Origin: Apostichopus japonicus
Lineage: Eukaryota > Echinodermata > Holothuroidea > Aspidochirotida > Stichopodidae
Assembly: GCF_037975245.1 (NCBI RefSeq)
Contig: NC_092578.1
Coordinates: forward strand, 12,754,321-12,818,320
Length of the DNA stretch: 64,000 nt
Direction of reading: 5' to 3'
Shown: piece after piece, positions 34,364 to 47,611 of the stretch
How positions within the stretch are numbered: the stretch's first letter is position 1
Layout: every line of letters starts with the position of its first letter
Made by a program: the position numbers and the translations under genes
Notes under the pieces: model-generated
What the model saw: the letters and a program-made list of their open reading frames with translations, nothing else
Told to the model about the DNA's origin: nothing
The model's database searches: none

Positions 34364-34475
34364 TCCTCTTAGGCTGCCCGAATTTTTCAGGACTTTTGCC
34401 CGAATTTCATGTCCTCTGGAAATTTTGGGGGGCAGTCTGCCCCCTGCCCCCCCCCCCCCGCCTCGTACTCCTATG
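34069..34475. mobile_element. hAT-like MITE with internal TA array, perfect 8-bp TSD
   Basis: The ends are CATAGGCGTACGGG and CTCGTACTCCTATG. It is flanked by identical CACAGTGT at 34,061-34,068 and 34,476-34,483. It contains the conserved palindromic core (about 34,150) and an 80-bp TA array at 34,278-34,358 inside the element, plus a C-run at its right end. Confidence 0.9.
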
Positions 34476-34616
34476 CACAGTGTTGTAGCAAATTCTCATA
34501 CCGGACAGTAGGTAGTTTCGGAAACTGAGTGGTTCTTAAGAAAGCTTTGTTTGAGATTCACAAAAAATACCCCGTATTGTGTTTTGATAACTTCAGGAAC
34601 AAAATAAAGTTTGATA

Positions 34617-35455
34617 TGCCATGGACCGTGATAAGCCACTGCTCTCAGTCTAGCTCTGGTCGTATTCCTATGGCACGTTTACTTATTTTTTGTTTTTGGA
34701 ATGACCCTTTATACAGTTGGGGTTCACTAGTTAAATTGACTGGACCTTTTAGTTTAGTACACAGCCCATCAGACTAGTTCCTCGGTTGCAATACAAAACT
34801 CAATGGGAAAAAATAAGATTATATGGTTTCAAATAACATGTTTATAATTTATTACAAATTTGTTAAGGACAAATGGTGTTTAATACCATCCAATGGTGCT
34901 CTGTTGCTTATATGAAGTTTAACGAACTTATTCTGGTTGACCTCAAAAACAACGGGACAATGGTTAACATTAACTTTAAGAACTGCAGTGAAGAGCCGAC
35001 GTCACCATCAAGTTAGCCTAAACGAATACTCCAGAAATTAAGTATATTTAACGATACATATCTTGAAAAATACTGCAATAGCTACAAAAACATTATTAGA
35101 CCCAAAGTTGTCTGTTTTATTTGTATTAACATATCAAGACGAAAATTCTTCCTTATTAATTATTTAGGTGAATTATCAAGTTACAGCAAAATCTATCTGT
35201 AGATCATTCTCCCATGATTGAATACCTGGGATAATTTTTAAGAAAAGCCACCCAGGAAAGAACCTGGGCACGAAACACCAAACACCCGAAAGACTGATCC
35301 GCTCTCAATCCCAGTCCCCTTGCATCGAGACTGTGACTGTGATCATCGTCGGGTGTGTTCTACCATTCCCCTCGAAAGGGAACATATACTACACATGATC
35401 TCCGGGGATGTCTTCAACTCTTCGGTCGATCTGTTGTACACGTCTCAGAATAAAA
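34617..35455 (+). repeat. Copy of the 6.0-6.6 kb dispersed block
   Basis: It aligns with 6,007-6,640, including the SINE in the same place, but has about 220 extra bases at 34,920-35,145. The SINE portion is 35,234-35,455 on the minus strand. Confidence 0.75.
35234..35455 (-). mobile_element. U2-related SINE, duplicated with its flanks
   Basis: Same insertion as 6,395-6,640, present in both copies of the block. The body and 3' hairpin match the 26,713 element; the head is not U2-like. 35,460-36,120 contains nothing I can support. Confidence 0.6.
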
Positions 35456-36136
35456 CTAGTTTGATCTCGGAAGAAGCTTATCCGATTCCTTGTTCTTTAT
35501 TTTATTTGCTTTACAAGTCAATGGACTATATTCGGATGATCAATGAGCAGATGAAGAAAACTGCCATTAGTTGAATACCAAGTAGTCCCCGTTATGTCCA
35601 ACATGTAACACACAAATGTACTTTATCGATACTCATTGACGAACCACATCTTCCTTATTTGAAACAAGTTTATAACAATAGAGAGAGATTAATGCCATTC
35701 AAGTGGTGTATTTGCTTTCATATTACTGAATCCTGTACGACAAGATGTCTACTCTATGCGAGCAGTCCACAATTCACAGTGAACGTTTAGCGTTAACACG
35801 TATCAAGCATTCAATCGATGACTATATAACGACGAAAAGACATTAAGCACATGGACAGTAATATCCTCTTTCTTGAGGTACGTATGTGAGGCTCATTTGC
35901 ACCCATTGTTATCATTGGCTGAAAAATTAACTTTGCTAGCATTTTGTTTTCGCAATCTGGAAAATCAAACCCGACCTCTTAGAGGATTCTTAAGGTCCCA
36001 GAAAAAAATTCACAGCGTAATGGTATTCTCTCGGTAGGACCACGGATGATTATATAAGAAAACCCCTTTCATGGGTTCCACATGAGAAAAATAGAAGACT
36101 ATAAATTTAATACGTTGACAATTCGTTCCTTGTTAG

Positions 36137-36765
36137 CAAGGGCGGCGGAAGCACTTTTAATCTGGGGGGGGGGGGGGGCACAGACATCAAAGGGCACTTT
36201 GCAGAAATTCGATTGGACTGATGCAGCCTTATATTAAGTACCCTTTATAAATCTTATTTTATTATCTTATTTGCGTATACACATCACTCCATCTACGCCC
36301 CCCCCAAGGAAAAATGCATATACTAGCACTGTAATGTCCAATGTGCAAATTGGGAAACAAGGAACAAGTTTTCTGTTGAGACAAAATGAGGTGAAATCAT
36401 GCTAGTTGCTAATATAGGAATCTTACGAATTAGAGTTTATTTCTTGTTAATATCTTAACCATTTTTTTTCCATTCGATATAGCTTTGAGTTTGACCCACA
36501 TGCGTAGCCAGAATTTGCAAAGTTGTATGCACGACTATCTAAGCGGAGCGCCACCATCGGTTGACGCGGAGCGTACAAGAAAATTTTTGGTTTTGCAAAC
36601 CCATCAGATGGCCGGAAACGGCCCTTCCCGATCATTCTGCTTCCCTGGCCTCTTGCTAACTTGAGACACCTTAATTTTTATGTAGAAAAAGGGCACATTT
36701 TTAACCTGAGGAAAAGTGGGGGGGGGGGCACGTGCCACCTGTGCCCCCCGGTTCCGCCGCCCTTG
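36137..36765. mobile_element. hAT-like MITE, 629 bp, perfect 8-bp TSD
   Basis: The ends are CAAGGGCGG and CCGCCCTTG between identical CTTGTTAG duplications (36,129-36,136 and 36,766-36,773). It is a full-length sibling of 2,838-3,499. The palindromic core near 36,545 has a mismatch (TTGACGCGG). 36,780-37,670 shows no gene; a 'ggcgtgcgcaagg' fragment at about 36,890 may be another relic. Confidence 0.9.
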
Positions 36766-37674
36766 CTTGTTAGTGGATAGATCCAGCTATGTTTTTGTAT
36801 TAAGTTTGTTTGGTAATAGTAACGCAAACCCGGTCACGATGTGGTTCTAAGCGGTACCATTATCTGGCAACAGCACTAAAAGCCAATGGCGTGCGCAAGG
36901 AGGGAGGGCAGGAATACCCCTCCTTCACAAGATCCTTCCCATCTGGCTGTTTCCATAAACTTTCAGCCTCCTTTACCTAATTCGCCACTGCTATAGGTAT
37001 CTGTTAATGCTTGTATACAATATAATTCTCTAATAATATCTTTACATGCCCTTCTTAGGGGAGTCTTAGTTAAGGTAGCAGATCGAGATGAACGACAGTT
37101 CTTTTACAGACAAAGGTGATAGCTTGACTTGAACAAATAGAATAGAACAAATAGAATTATTATTTATTTGCAGTACCTATTTTCCATTATAAAGTTGGTC
37201 TTCCCAAAGTTATGTGGATCGAAAATGTTGAATTTCTGAGCATGTACCTAATAAGTGATGTTTTCAATGTTTTCAGTGTCAAGTATGTAAATTCAGCTTG
37301 AAAATGGAAAAAAAAGGAAAAATAAAAAGAGAAAAAAATGAAGAATAGCCATGTTTGCACCTCCTGGCAACACTTTGTCATTCATGACCTGACAAATGAC
37401 ACTAATGACACTAATTCCAATCCTGATATCTCCCAAATATTTCGATTTATTTCTTGAATTTGTTACGTTTCAACAGACTATTTTAATCTCAAAATATCAA
37501 CTTTCTTAAAAAAAACTCGGGATAATGATATAATAAGTTGGTACTCAATAAACTAGGAGAGTGTATACCAGGGTAACGAAAGGTCCAAATAAACTGTTAA
37601 ATGATTTCGACCTTATATAGAAAGTTTTAAGGAAAAAGCCAAAACTTCCACGGACTTTGGTATTCCTACTCCTA

Positions 37675-38485
37675 TATGAGTCTTTATCAATCCGCCTGAC
37701 CCTTACCGAAATCCCAGATCTGGCTTAATATCTGGTTTCATCTGGCCTTTTGATCAAGCCTTTATCTGCCCATATAAAGCCAGATATAACTGGATAAGTC
37801 AATCCAGATATGCAGATGAAGTTTTATCTGGTCATATAAAGCCAGATAAACCTGGATATGAAGTCAAGGATATTTCACCTCCTTTTGAAATGCCTGCTAA
37901 CCTCTTTTCTGTATTATTTGCTTAAGAAGTCAAAATCGATCCTGTCTGATGAGGATCTTGAAGAGTTAGACCAACTATACGGAGAAGGGTAAAGCAACTG
38001 GAGAGGGAAAACATGAATCTGCAGGCACAAATTGGTGAGTGGCATTTCTTGTAGTCATGTACTTGCTATCTGAGCCATGGGTTTTACTGTAACGTTAGTG
38101 TTTTCCAACGTTTTGGAACCATTAGCCATTATTCCCCAAAATTTGGTTTCATTATGTCCCAAGGGTAATTAATTCTCAGCTTGGGCACCACTTACATTTT
38201 GTAACAAATCCAACTTCCACTAGTGGGATTAAATGATTTTTATTTGTTCAGTTTTATACTCATCTCTGCACTCAGTTATAAATTTATAATCTTTGTTGAG
38301 TATCACTCAAGAAAGAATTGTGCAGTTTCCACTTAACAGCAGCTTTCCAGTGAGAGCAGTCTATTCTCTTTTCAGCTGCACCGGCCTACAATAACCACAG
38401 CGGTGAATGAACTGACATATTTAGAAATGTTTGTGTCAGCATTTTTGCAATACAATAAAAAGTTTCGTACTACAATGAGTTTACA
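37675..38485 (+). repeat. Copy of the 6.64-7.82 kb dispersed block
   Basis: It aligns with 6,640-7,820. The minisatellite is reduced to one or two units (37,760-37,860). The relic exon is 37,927-38,034, shortened at its 5' end relative to 7,254-7,423 but with the same donor. Confidence 0.75.
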
Positions 38486-39037
38486 TACAGTTTTCTTCAA
38501 ATAGACATCTAGGAAACGCTGAAACAATTAAAAAAAGTTGTCCGTATAGATGACAAATGTTGAGGCTTCCCAACACCACAATTCATCAGATGAAATGCCA
38601 CGGGAAGTTCAGGAAATGGAGTCAACTTAGTCGTTTGACCACCTTCAGTAGAAACCCTCGGATGTTGGTGTAAGTTTTGTTGTGAACCTCTCTGTTTTTA
38701 TGCTTAGATGATACCACAAAAAAACTCGATTCCCTCTCTTGTCAAATGAATTGAGATAATATTAATTTTTCTTATTTAAACCAAGGTAGATAAAAGGTGG
38801 AACAAATCAAACCAACATGGAAGTTTGGATTTCTTGTAGAAGAAATCTGTCCAATGATGATTTTGTTTTGGTCATTTTGTGCAGGTATGTGTAAGATGCT
38901 TTGTCTTGTCATCGCAAGTCAAATTGAAATGTTATCTGAATATCCTTGTTGTTTTATAGGTTTCCATGCAGTCACTGCACCTGTTTCTGTAGTTTTCATA
39001 TGTCTGAACTGGTCTTTTACCTTCACCCTTTTCCTAG

Positions 39038-39279
39038 GTTGTTGAGTTTAAAGAAAGGATATGGGGGTTACCTGTCAAGGACAGAAAAACTGGGAGCCAG
39101 TACGGCAAAATCCGATACAACAATGGTCCGTAATATGATGTGTAGGCGGGTTTTTACACGAGAAGCGCTTATACAATGCAGCGTCAAGGGAAACGTTGCC
39201 AGGGGTAAAGGTGCCAGTAGTTAAGGAGGAGATGAGAGAAAACCACCCTTACACCCCAGAGGAGTGAATGCCATCATTG
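39038..39279 (+). pseudogene. BEN-domain-like exon relic
   Basis: It is bounded by an acceptor (ccttttcctAG, ending 39,037) and a donor (CATTG|GTAAG at 39,280). One frame reads TTMVRNMMCRRVFTREALIQ, then CSVKGNVARG, resembling the BEN-domain helix with a VF-T-E-E-L type motif followed by S-V-K/T-G. That frame stops at about 39,222, and another frame continues (PVVKEEMRENHPYTPEE). So the exon needs at least one frameshift and is probably decayed. BEN domains bind DNA or chromatin proteins. It lies 1 kb downstream of the coiled-coil-like relic exon, as would be expected for one gene. The match is from memory of the family pattern and is moderate. Confidence 0.4.
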
Positions 39280-39396
39280 GTAAGTTTTGAATTCATTTCC
39301 ATATTCCGTCTACTTAGAATTGTAGGGATATGACTGACGAAGCAAAACGCAAAGTCCACCAGTGGTTTCTTATGAAGTGATGATCACAAACTGATT

Positions 39397-39667
39397 ATGT
39401 ATGTATGTATGTATGTATGTATGTATGTATGTATGTATGTATGTATGTATGTATGTATGTATGTATGTATGTATGTATGTATGTATGTATGTATGTATGT
39501 ATGTATGTATGTATGTATGTATGTATGTGTGTATGTATGTATGTATGTATGTATGTATGTATGTATGTATGTATGTATGTATGTATGTATGTATGTATGT
39601 ATGTATGTATGTATGTATGTATGTATGTATGTATGTATGTATGTATGTATGTATGTATGTATGTATG

Positions 39668-39727
<60 letters not shown>

Positions 39728-39998
39728 TGTGTGTGTGTGTATGTATGTATGTATGTATGTATGTATGTATGTATGTATGTATGTATGTATGTATGTATGT
39801 ATGTATGTATGTATGTATGTATGTATGTATGTATGTATGTATGTATGTATGTATGTATGTATGTATGTATGTATGTATGTATGTATGTATGTATGTATGT
39901 ATGTATGTATGTATGTATGTATGTATGTATGTATGTATGTATGTATGTATGTGTGTATGTATGTATGTATGTATGCGTGCGTGTGTGTGTGTGTGTAT
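39397..39998. repeat. 600-bp (ATGT)n array with inner (GTGC)n block
   Basis: About 67 ATGT units, then about 16 GTGC units (39,667-39,729), a short GT stretch, about 55 more ATGT units, and a GCGT/GT end. Because four is not a multiple of three and no unit contains a stop, frames on both strands stay open; these are not genes. It sits directly beside the 'cttgtaaacacgatatctc' repeat. Confidence 0.97.
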
Positions 39999-40004
39999 GA
40001 GACA

Positions 40005-40340
40005 CTTTCTTGTAAACACGATATCTCAACAATTGAAGCTTGTATGTAACTCATACTCTTCATATGGGTAACCCATATTAGGAAAAAGACTACTTTTGTT
40101 TTTGGTGGAGGTCAAAGGTCATTTGAGGTCACCAGAGGTCAAACTAAAAAACCTCTTAAACTGCTTGTAAACACAATATCTTGTAGGAAGGGGTAACTTG
40201 GAAGGATTTCATACTTAGTATGTAGATGGCCCATATTGTGTAGGAGATCCCTATTATATTGGACGCGGGTCAACAGTCATGTGAGGTCAGCAGATCTGAG
40301 GTGAAAGTCTGAAAATCTTGTGAGAAATTACTCTAAAAGT
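40005..40340 (+). repeat. Dispersed repeat with DR1 site, tandem pair
   Basis: Two units start 'cttgtaaacacgatatct' and 'cttgtaaacacaatatct' (40,011 and 40,158). The first carries AGGTCAAAGGTCA at 40,109-40,121 plus two more half-sites. Related to 23,400-23,560. 40,340-42,340 shows no gene, only dispersed-repeat-like and AT-rich DNA with a poly-G run at about 41,183. Confidence 0.6.
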
Positions 40341-42345
40341 GAAATTGCGTTAATGTACAAACAAAGCACGTAGATTGCCTTTGGTGAGAACAAAATCGCT
40401 GTGGAATTTCATGCGTGTCAAATTTCCTTTGAGGTCAAGAGAAGTAGTTTTCAGAAAACCCAATCTACGGTACCCAACATCGACCATACTGTCATCACAT
40501 ACATGTTTCTGCATTACGATCATGATGCACAAGCCTATATCATTTCGTCGTCCGGATCAGGCATCCGTACAAAACTGTCGCAACGAAACCGGTGTACGAG
40601 CTGCATTTCGCGTAAGTTGCTGAGTTCCTGTAGGTTCTCTCTGGCCAGTAACTTTGTAGTAAGCAATAAGATTTTGATATGTACTTGGTATGTCGATGAT
40701 CCATATCAATTAAATAACCCTATTGTTTTGGTGAAGGTCAATACAGCCCAAACTGTGAATAACTTACAAACATGGTATATCCAAATCTCTAGTTGAAATC
40801 AAAGCCCTAACAAAATTTCTCCTATGTGCAAGGAATCACTAAATCTTTGACTTTCTGGTTTCTTATTTGTTCATTACTAGGCTGCTCATTGCCCTTTTGT
40901 AAATGATGTTCTTATCCTTTAAGAAAAGTGAATAATAAAGAAAAATACCACAGCAGCACGGCTAATAAATGAGCAGTGATGTAAGATGTTTGAATAGCTA
41001 ACCACCGGACCAAAGTTCAGCAGGCTGATTCGAAATATACCAATAACAGATGAGAACAATTTGCGGAAGGAAGGAGTGCTTCTAAATAAACCTTCACATG
41101 ATCAGCTATACACAATAATGCACATGTTTTGTAGCATATATAGTCCAATACACCTGTTTTCTCAAAGGTATTCCGTAAGAGTGGGGGGGGGGTCTTTAAA
41201 GGGGGTGGGGGTCCGATCTTCTAATTGTATGGCTTAGTGGGTCACTAGTTCCCAAACATATTCGAGACGGATGCTCATACCATTTCTGGTTTAGAAGGTT
41301 AAAGGTTAAAGTGCTAAACTGGCCATATTTTCAAACTGAGGCTAAAAATCGAAAGAAACTTGCAGAACTAATAGTTTCTATGGAAAACTTCCCCACCTTC
41401 CAAACGAGTGTGATAACGTCACAGAATCACAGGAGAATGACATGTCCAAAATATTAAAGTCTTAAGAAAGTCAAAATCTTGGTTGGAACTAAAATTTATA
41501 TGTGCGGCATTCAGTGGAAAGGATTTCGACTTCGAAAAGAATTTTCGAAACAATTATGGCGTTAACCCACACCCTATAGGTTTACCATTAGGATTAGCCT
41601 GATTAATTATGGTGTCTAAATGAAGAGGTCTATAGGAAGCTGAACCTCCGAATGCATATTATGGCAGACCGATGCTTTCACGTGATATCCATGTATAAGC
41701 TCATTGGAAGTTGCTCTCCATGTGAGGGCGCTTCATAAGAATACTTTCTAAGGCAAACCCCACAGCACTGGAAAGATCTGTGAACTTGAAACTTATAATT
41801 ACCTTGAAAGCTAATTGGAAAGGTACGTTTTGTAAATTAAATCCCGATTTTCCCGTCTTTTAACTCCAAGGGGATGTGACGTATTCGTGTACGTCGATAA
41901 GTCGGAAATGCAACATGCAATGGCATAATAATTTGTGGCGTATATACAGCATGACATTTTCTCTTACTTCTTAAGTTTCACATCTTTTCTTATACTTGAA
42001 TAAAAGGCGGCATGTTAAAAAGACATACAAAAATTTAAAAAATATCATAAAAAAATTACCAGAGGTCGGAGGCAATCGATATGACATTGCAAAACTGAGC
42101 TTTGTCTTTATTATTTAAATATAGAATTTCAAGCCAGTCGGGCAAAGTTTACATTGGCGCAAAATACCGCTCCACAATATAACGTCATAAAAATCGATAA
42201 AAATACTGTTTGTGATAGAATTGGACTCGCTGGGTCCATTGATGCAATGATCAGGACGATCAAATGCATTATTGTAGGGATTGAGAGGAGAATGAAAGGG
42301 TAGATAATTATGATATCACTCCGAGTCTATACAGCTAGGGGAGGC

Positions 42346-43028
42346 CAGTGGCGTATCCAGAGGGAGCCAGGTTTTTTTTCTTCTTCAAATTTGCTTTGTG
42401 CTACAGTCTTGCCCCCCCCCCAAATGAGATCCAGTGATGTATTCAAAATTATACTTTTTTTTAACATTTCTTCGAGTTCTGATCACAAGTATACCTCAGG
42501 GCTCATGTTCATACTTCATGTAAGGTCAGAACTTGGTAATCAGACCGAAATATTATACATTTTGGGCCTTCATCATACCCACATACGGAGACCGTTGATC
42601 AATATCGTCCTACAGAATAAGCGCCAATAATTTGGCCAGTTGTATAACCGTTACAAACTAACGCTAGCAACCCATGTTTATTTTCAGCGACCAATGATGC
42701 CACTTGTGGAGAATATTCACTGCAGGTATAGGTCCTATAGGCCTAGTGAAACTTGTTTCTGTGGGAATCTGGGCATGTTGTAAATTAGAGTAGCAAATTT
42801 ATTCACTGTATCCTTTTCATATTGTGCGGAATTATGCAGAAACCACGACGACTGTCTCCGCAATAGAGGTAAATTAAGTGAAAGTGTGTCATGTTCCACT
42901 GTACCATTAGATGTGTATTTGTGCAGACGAGGTGCCCGTTAATACATATATTTCTTGGTAATTCCTACCATCAACCCCTCTTAAGAAAAATCTTGCCCCC
43001 TAACAATTGAATGTTGGCTACGCCACAG
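42346..43028. mobile_element. hAT-like element, 683 bp, near-perfect 8-bp TSD
   Basis: The left end is CAGTGGCGTATCCAGAGG; the right end reverse complement is CTGTGGCGTAGCCAAC. The flanks GGGGAGGC (42,338-42,345) and TGGGAGGC (43,029-43,036) differ at one base. The interior has a C-run and no transposase frame. 43,030-43,650 shows poly-G tracts only. Confidence 0.75.
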
Positions 43029-43659
43029 TGGGAGGCCACGTTGACTTAGAACTTATGTTGTTGGTACAAGACCACAGATGGGACTCACTATTGTTTATAG
43101 TCTTGCCCGATTTAAAATGTCCCGTGATTAAAATGGCATGCAAATGTGGCCAAGGAACAAATAAATATTAGTAGAGGGCGCTCTTGTTAGCTTACATTTA
43201 GAGCTAATTTATATGTTCTACTTACATTCAGAGCCATGTATACCTTTTTGTTTACATTAATGTAAGATACATAACCTGTCATATTTCAAAGCTATAAGCC
43301 TTAAAGTGTTGAGATTCTTCATCCTGGGGGGGGGGGTTATTGATCCCCCACCCCCCCTTGGCAGTAGTATACTGCATGATGTTGGTGCGAAGAAGAGTTT
43401 TGCCTGACCATTGCCTTTTCCAAACTTAAATGATCGGGCTGTTGTTAGCATTATTGGAGTGCTGTTGTAGGTGCAACTTTCCGAGTTTTCCCTACGAAAA
43501 CACTTGGGTATGGGGGAGGGGGCAAAGTGGAAATGTTATAAATAAATCAGCCTCCCTAGAGAGTCATGTTTTTTGTGGTAACATTAAACATGGACCCTCA
43601 CACTTGCAAAGTCATTCACATCCAGTGTGAGGGTATGACAGATAGGTGGGGGGGGGGGG

Positions 43660-43735
43660 CAGGGGAGACACACCCAAAATGTTCTGCTCAGTATCCCTAG
43701 CGGAGACACACCCAAAATGTTCTGCTCAGTATGTG
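43660..43735. repeat. 38-bp tandem duplication
   Basis: 'gagacacacccaaaatgttc' followed by 'tgctcagtat' occurs twice in a row. It lies next to a poly-G run at 43,647-43,656. Confidence 0.85.
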
Positions 43736-43974
43736 CTGTAGACATGCTGACGGAGTTAGTGTGAAGGCTGGTTGCATGTGAGATAGTTGTCACAACATCA
43801 AATGATGTAGCATCACAGGCAATTGGGTTCATCTAATAATTTTAAATTATTTTATGCTAGAGAGCACCTTGACAAGATTTCAGTCCCTTCCGTAATAATA
43901 AAAATGTCAAGAATGTGGATTTTTATCCATCTGTCAATAATAGTTAATGAAATAAACAACCAAATACCATTATC

Positions 43975-46290
43975 AATTGAGACTTGAGTTTATTGAAATC
44001 ACCAAGTAATCATAAAGTATTGCCTTTATTCACCACAAATATGCTTTGATATCACTTGAATAACAAAACAAATCACTGCTTTTTTCCAGCAACTAGATCG
44101 TAAGTAGAAATAAGCAAGCACAAAGCACACATACTAATTTACATATGAAACACAACCAGCTATGGTATTTCCAAGATACATTTGGCATAGCAAGGTACTG
44201 TCAACCAGAATGAAAACATTTCATGGTTCCTGCTGCTGCTCATTGATTAACAGGGAACACTCCAAGTATGTAATGATGAAGCAAGATCAATAATTGCCTT
44301 ACAAAGCCACACCTCCTCATAAATACACACGTTATCAATTGTAACACACATCACCATGTGTAAGCTACCTATCAATAACACACTCACTTTTGATGGGACT
44401 GTGACTTATGGTTGTCTACTGTAGGTTTAACCCTGTGACCTCATTAATATTCATGATATGAGCACCAAAATCAATATTTTTATCAACAAATTATGGACCA
44501 CCCACCCACCCACCAAATATAGCATTGATCAATCATAGCCCTTGTTGAGTTATCGTGCATAAAAACTTAAGTGTCACACACATACACATATACACACACC
44601 CACACCGACCTGATTACAAAGGTTCCTTTGCTTTCAGCAAGGAACCAAAACTACAAAATGCCGTACACAAAATGCACATAAATTTAAGTTAACTGTTGTT
44701 TTTGATCCAGGCACAATGCAACATGATATTTCTTGTTAATTAAACAAAGAGGTAATTGCATACTACCTTGACAGCAAGGAAATGTTAATTGACTGAAAAG
44801 ACTGACTGAAACCACAGAATGCTTAACATACAATGGGTGGGTTCATTTACTGCAATGTTCAGAAAATAACATAATATGAACCCTGCTGAAGGATAACTAT
44901 TTCATGCCACAAAAAAATACCTTTTCACAGTGAAAAGAACCTTTTTAGACTAAATAGATCTGTCAATAAAGGAACAGAACATATATCACCTGTGATTTGC
45001 AAAGGGCATATTTCTATAGCATTTTAATGTTGAGAATTGTTATTTATTTTAACATCGCTTACTAATTATTAGTCACTAGTATAAAATTCTTCTTGATTAA
45101 CTGTATGATTTGGTGGCAGAAATATGATAATTATGATAGTAACTTGAGCAAATATACCTACAAATCTTTTCTGCCACACCCCCTTTTTTTATCATCACTG
45201 AACAACCATTCTAATTGTTATTCTGCTTGCATACAGTGCTTTCTCAATTCACTTGAATTGTGATCAATCATAGTTATTTGGATCATTTGCTTGATCTTAT
45301 GAAGTTTTACAGTACCTAAATGAGTAAACATCTAAGAATGTCTGCAAAGGTAAAATACTAACTGTATCCAGGGACAGTATTTAACTTATCACAATATGAG
45401 GTTCAACTGCATTATACCATACTGCAGCTTTAAACAACTATATACATACACATAAACCTGCAAAACCAAGAAATATGCCTCCTCCCAACCCATTGCCTTT
45501 TCAGGTATGCACAGTATGCCTTCATTATTAGCAATCATGGCTGGTGAAAGACATAAAAATTGATAAAACTAGTAGAACATATAATTTTCAGTTATGTCCA
45601 GCCAAATCAGTCTCTATGTGATTACTGTCATGTCTTTCTGCTACTACTGCACTCATGAACCTTTCTCTATGAGGCTTCTTATGCCCTTCAGCATGTCTCT
45701 TGACATAAATAGAATAAAAAGATAAAAAGTTTCAACACAATATGCATGAAAATATGAGTGTGATGTCTGGTATTTTGTGTAGAGTATTTGCCAGTTTTGC
45801 CCACTTTTGGCAAAAGTTTTGCAAACTGCCATAGGTGAAATTATTGAATTCCTTCTCATTCAATGTCTGAAAATTTTGCCAACAGATGATTGAACGAACA
45901 CCGGCTCAGTGACTAAACTGAGAGGATGAACATTTCTAGTTGCCAGAGGAATGCTTTTGGTTGCAATTGTGACATTGCAGAGGAAAATTGTATCCAACTT
46001 TCACAAAAATCCACCACAAAAATCCACCACAAAAAGAGTTTCCAAAGCACTTAAACAACCATAGATAAATGTAATACAACACTCAAGTTGTGAAATTTTA
46101 ACCCTAAATTTATATAGCTTTTTTAATACTACTGATAAGTTACCAAGTGCTGTAAACTGGTCATATATACCAAAAGATTGAGTGATTTGCAAACCCTGAA
46201 ACTGGCATGTTGTATGATATGCTGCAGATTTCCTGTAAACAAGGCTCTACTTGATTCATAAATAAGTACTCGGCCACATCGTGTGTCAAC
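43975..46290 (-). other. Possible 3' end of a minus-strand gene
   Basis: The stretch is free of the repeats seen elsewhere. On the minus strand it has a spliced-looking terminal exon (46,129-46,290) followed by 2.1 kb of AT-rich sequence and a polyadenylation-signal complement (TTTATT at about 43,990). This is the pattern of a long 3' UTR. It is inferred from layout only. Confidence 0.3.
46129..46290 (-). CDS. Candidate terminal coding exon, 53 codons
   Basis: The acceptor is tatttctttCAG at 46,291-46,292. The open frame reads VDTRCGRVLIYESSRALFTG, continues open, and ends with TAG at 46,129-46,131. No family was recognised and upstream exons were not found. 46,300-47,600 has no convincing exon. 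Confidence 0.3.
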   Translation of the reverse strand, partial: VDTRCGRVLIYESSRALFTGNLQHIIQHASFRVCKSLNLLVYMTSLQHLVTYQ

Positions 46291-47611
46291 CTGAAAGAAA
46301 TAGACATAATTTTTATAGAATTCCTAAATACAAACTGTAAATGATGACATCCTAGGCTGCTAGCACAGATACATGTATGGTGAACAAAATTACCACCTTG
46401 ATGGTTATCTATTACATGTTAATACAACTAGGAAGCTAATTGTATTTTGCCAATTTTGAGCTGTCTACATAAACTTAATAGTTCAATCTTTTGTCAAGCA
46501 ATCCCACTTGCCTCAAACACAAGACTGCACGGTTTAAAGTTGGTAAAGGATGGCTAAGCCAAAGGCTGTCATACAGTCCCAGTGCTATGAGGGGCTTTCA
46601 CACCACCCATTCAGTAGTTACTTCAAAAAGGTACTGTAGAAAGATGAATAACAGATGGATAACAGCTAGATAGATTGACAGAGTGAAGATTCTGAGTCAC
46701 AATAGTTCAAGTGGCATAGCTTGTTCGAGCTAAAAGTAACATTCCAATATGGGGGAGTCTTTCGCATATCCAGTTGCTCAGACTTACACCAGTATTTTAC
46801 ATACACTGTGCTTGATCTCCATTAACCAGGTGCCACTCCATTAAATATGGAATAACAACATTTTGCTCCAGAGTCTCCGTTCATACAATACCATGATGGC
46901 AACTTCCATAGACCAGTCATGGAACCATGCAAAATATTTTGTGTGTCTTTGAGTGCAGCTTAACTTTCCTTTCCAATGTTTTTTGGTTGTGCTTCTATAC
47001 TGCTAGTACTATCTTTTTTATCAGCATGTTAATGATCATTGACATCTTCTGCCAGGGTGTGTTGTCAGGAAACCATCTTTGGAAAGATTAAGGCCAGACT
47101 GTATAGTCATGCTTTTGAATGACATATCAAGTTCTCTTGGATCTCATGCTGATCACCTGTCACAATTTTATTAAAATAGCTCAACACCTTGTCCAAACAA
47201 GGATCTCAATCACTGCAGTTTACAAAGTCATTACAAACTGAGGGCTTCCAATTCCATCCACAAAAGTCCACGAAATACGTACAGTATAGCCTAATGCTGA
47301 AGAACATGTGGAGTGAGTACTTGGTAATAATATTATATTTTTCAAAATTGCAGACAATACGCTGCACATTGACAAACAATGGGGCATTAGACATATTGTG
47401 AATCGCCTTTGGGAAAGCACGACACCCCTCCCCTTGGGTCCACCAGTACAAAGCTAAGTATTGATCCTAGGCCCTAGGGTACTAATAATTATTAAAATAC
47501 CAGAGTGAATTGCCGTGCATGACACTGGCAGTACAGTTTGCAGGCCTAAGTTAGGCTAACACAGTTACATTCCTAAAATACAGTTACGTCTAGTAGTAGT
47601 AGTAGCATGGT

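Noticed and set aside
39370-40071. Six long open frames (199-224 codons) on both strands
   Set aside because: They are translations of the (ATGT)n/(GTGC)n array, which has no stop in any frame. Not genes.
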